DNA of 64,000 nt from Rhodoligotrophos defluvii (GTDB lineage Bacteria > Pseudomonadota > Alphaproteobacteria > Rhizobiales > Im1), in contig NZ_SZZM01000001.1 of assembly GCF_005281615.1 (NCBI RefSeq), positions 716,496 to 780,495 on the forward strand, written 5' to 3'. Within the stretch, counting starts at the first letter, position 1; the number at the start of each line of letters is the position of its first letter. Under the pieces are notes generated by a model. That model was not told where the DNA came from and did not search any database. It was given only the letters and a program-made list of their open reading frames with translations. A program made the position numbers and the translations under genes. Shown piece after piece: positions 63,550 to 64,000 of this stretch.

Positions 63550-64000
63550 ATGGATATCAAGAAGCTGGTAGCCGAAGCCTTAGGAACCTTCTGGCTTACA
63601 TTCGGCGGCTGCGGAAGCGCGGTCATTGCGGCAGCGTTTCCTGATGTCGGAATCGGCCTGCTTGGCGTAGCGCTCGCCTTCGGCCTGACCGTGCTGACCA
63701 TGGCGTATGCCGTCGGCCATGTATCCGGCGCGCACTTCAATCCCGCCGTCACCGTGGGACTTGCGGCAGGTGGGCGGTTCCCGTCCAGCCAGATCATTCC
63801 ATATGTCGTGGCTCAGGTGATCGGCGCGATTCTGGCAGCCGCCGTCCTCTACGTGATCGCCAGCGGCACCGCAAGCTTCAACCCCGATGGCGGCTTTGCC
63901 GCGAACGGCTATGGCGAGCATTCGCCGGGGAAATATAGCCTGACGGCAGCCCTGATTGCGGAATTCCTGCTGACGGCCGCATTCCTGTTCATCATCATGG
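63550..64000 (+). CDS. aqpZ: Aquaporin Z (N-terminal 150 residues, cut by window end)
   Basis: Water channel of the MIP family. [24 protein letters not shown] forms the first helix, [15 protein letters not shown] carries the first NPA box, and two more helices follow. The second NPA box lies outside the window. The sequence is closer to AqpZ than to glycerol facilitators. ATG at 63550. Confidence 0.95.
   Translation, partial: MDIKKLVAEALGTFWLTFGGCGSAVIAAAFPDVGIGLLGVALAFGLTVLTMAYAVGHVSGAHFNPAVTVGLAAGGRFPSSQIIPYVVAQVIGAILAAAVLYVIASGTASFNPDGGFAANGYGEHSPGKYSLTAALIAEFLLTAAFLFIIM

Noticed and set aside
1-64000. tRNA, rRNA, CRISPR array, prophage, insertion sequence or integrase
   Set aside because: Looked for cloverleaf 3' ends, regularly spaced direct repeats, transposase or integrase motifs; none seen.

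Overview
The window is a GC-rich (low-to-mid 60s % by eye), gene-dense, chromosomal segment of an alphaproteobacterium, most probably of the order Hyphomicrobiales (Rhizobiales). The case rests on the gene set and order: ruvCAB-ybgC-tolQRAB-pal-cpoB-tilS-ftsH-folP-glmM; split three-gene pnt transhydrogenase behind an aa3-oxidase subunit IV-like protein; cell-cycle proteins found only in this class (RcdA/DUF1465, TrcR/DUF1013, GapR/DUF2312); zapA-6S RNA-5-FTHF cyclo-ligase; DUF1036 coupled to pyk; and an intergenic palindromic repeat typical of the order. Genus and species cannot be fixed from the sequence. No tRNA, rRNA, CRISPR array, transposase or prophage gene was found, so this is core genome rather than an island.

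Layout. 1-14.3 kb: GlmM (cut by the window edge), FolP, FtsH, TilS, the Tol-Pal envelope-constriction system and RuvCAB, nearly all on the minus strand, then a LysE-type exporter. 14.4-20.3 kb: a cell-wall block on the minus strand (sigma-54 response regulator, L,D-transpeptidase, M15-like DUF882 protein). 20.6-27.2 kb: PepF, an ABC1/UbiB kinase and the pnt operon on the plus strand. 27.3-33.9 kb: an orphan protein with an MscS-like C-terminus, ribosomal S21, PurEK, two small DUF465 proteins, an acyl-CoA synthetase and OpgC. 34.2-40.5 kb: PrpE-SDR, TrcR, a quinone oxidoreductase, DUF1192, a probable MmgR-like small RNA, RcdA and L31. 40.6-46.4 kb: a lipid-exporter-type ABC protein, an orphan MotA-like/OmpA-like motor pair, inositol monophosphatase and EF-P. 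46.6-53.8 kb: central carbon genes tkt-gap-pgk-fba(class I), followed by a degenerate ThiE-like protein and a Sel1 protein. 53.9-58.6 kb: DUF4164, ZapA, 6S RNA, 5-FTHF cyclo-ligase, YmdB-like phosphoesterase, YebC, GapR, DUF1244 and an N-formylglutamate amidohydrolase family protein. 58.6-64 kb: a lower-GC orphan gene with 42-base tandem repeats, DUF1036-Pyk, a repeat pair, a TPR protein, L36 and aquaporin Z (cut by the window end).

The envelope and cell-cycle themes meet: Tol-Pal, ZapA, L,D-transpeptidase, RcdA, TrcR and GapR are all division or growth factors, and several CtrA-like half-sites (TTAACCAT) lie before tolQ, pal and the small RNA. The most rewarding items for follow-up are the small RNA at about 39.3 kb with exposed anti-Shine-Dalgarno motifs, the 6S RNA fold at 54.6 kb, the uncharacterised proton-channel/OmpA pair, the MscS-tail-like soluble protein, the SDR that seems to lack its catalytic serine, and the repeat-bearing orphan at 58.9 kb. 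All functional calls come from reading motifs and neighbourhoods; no database search was run.
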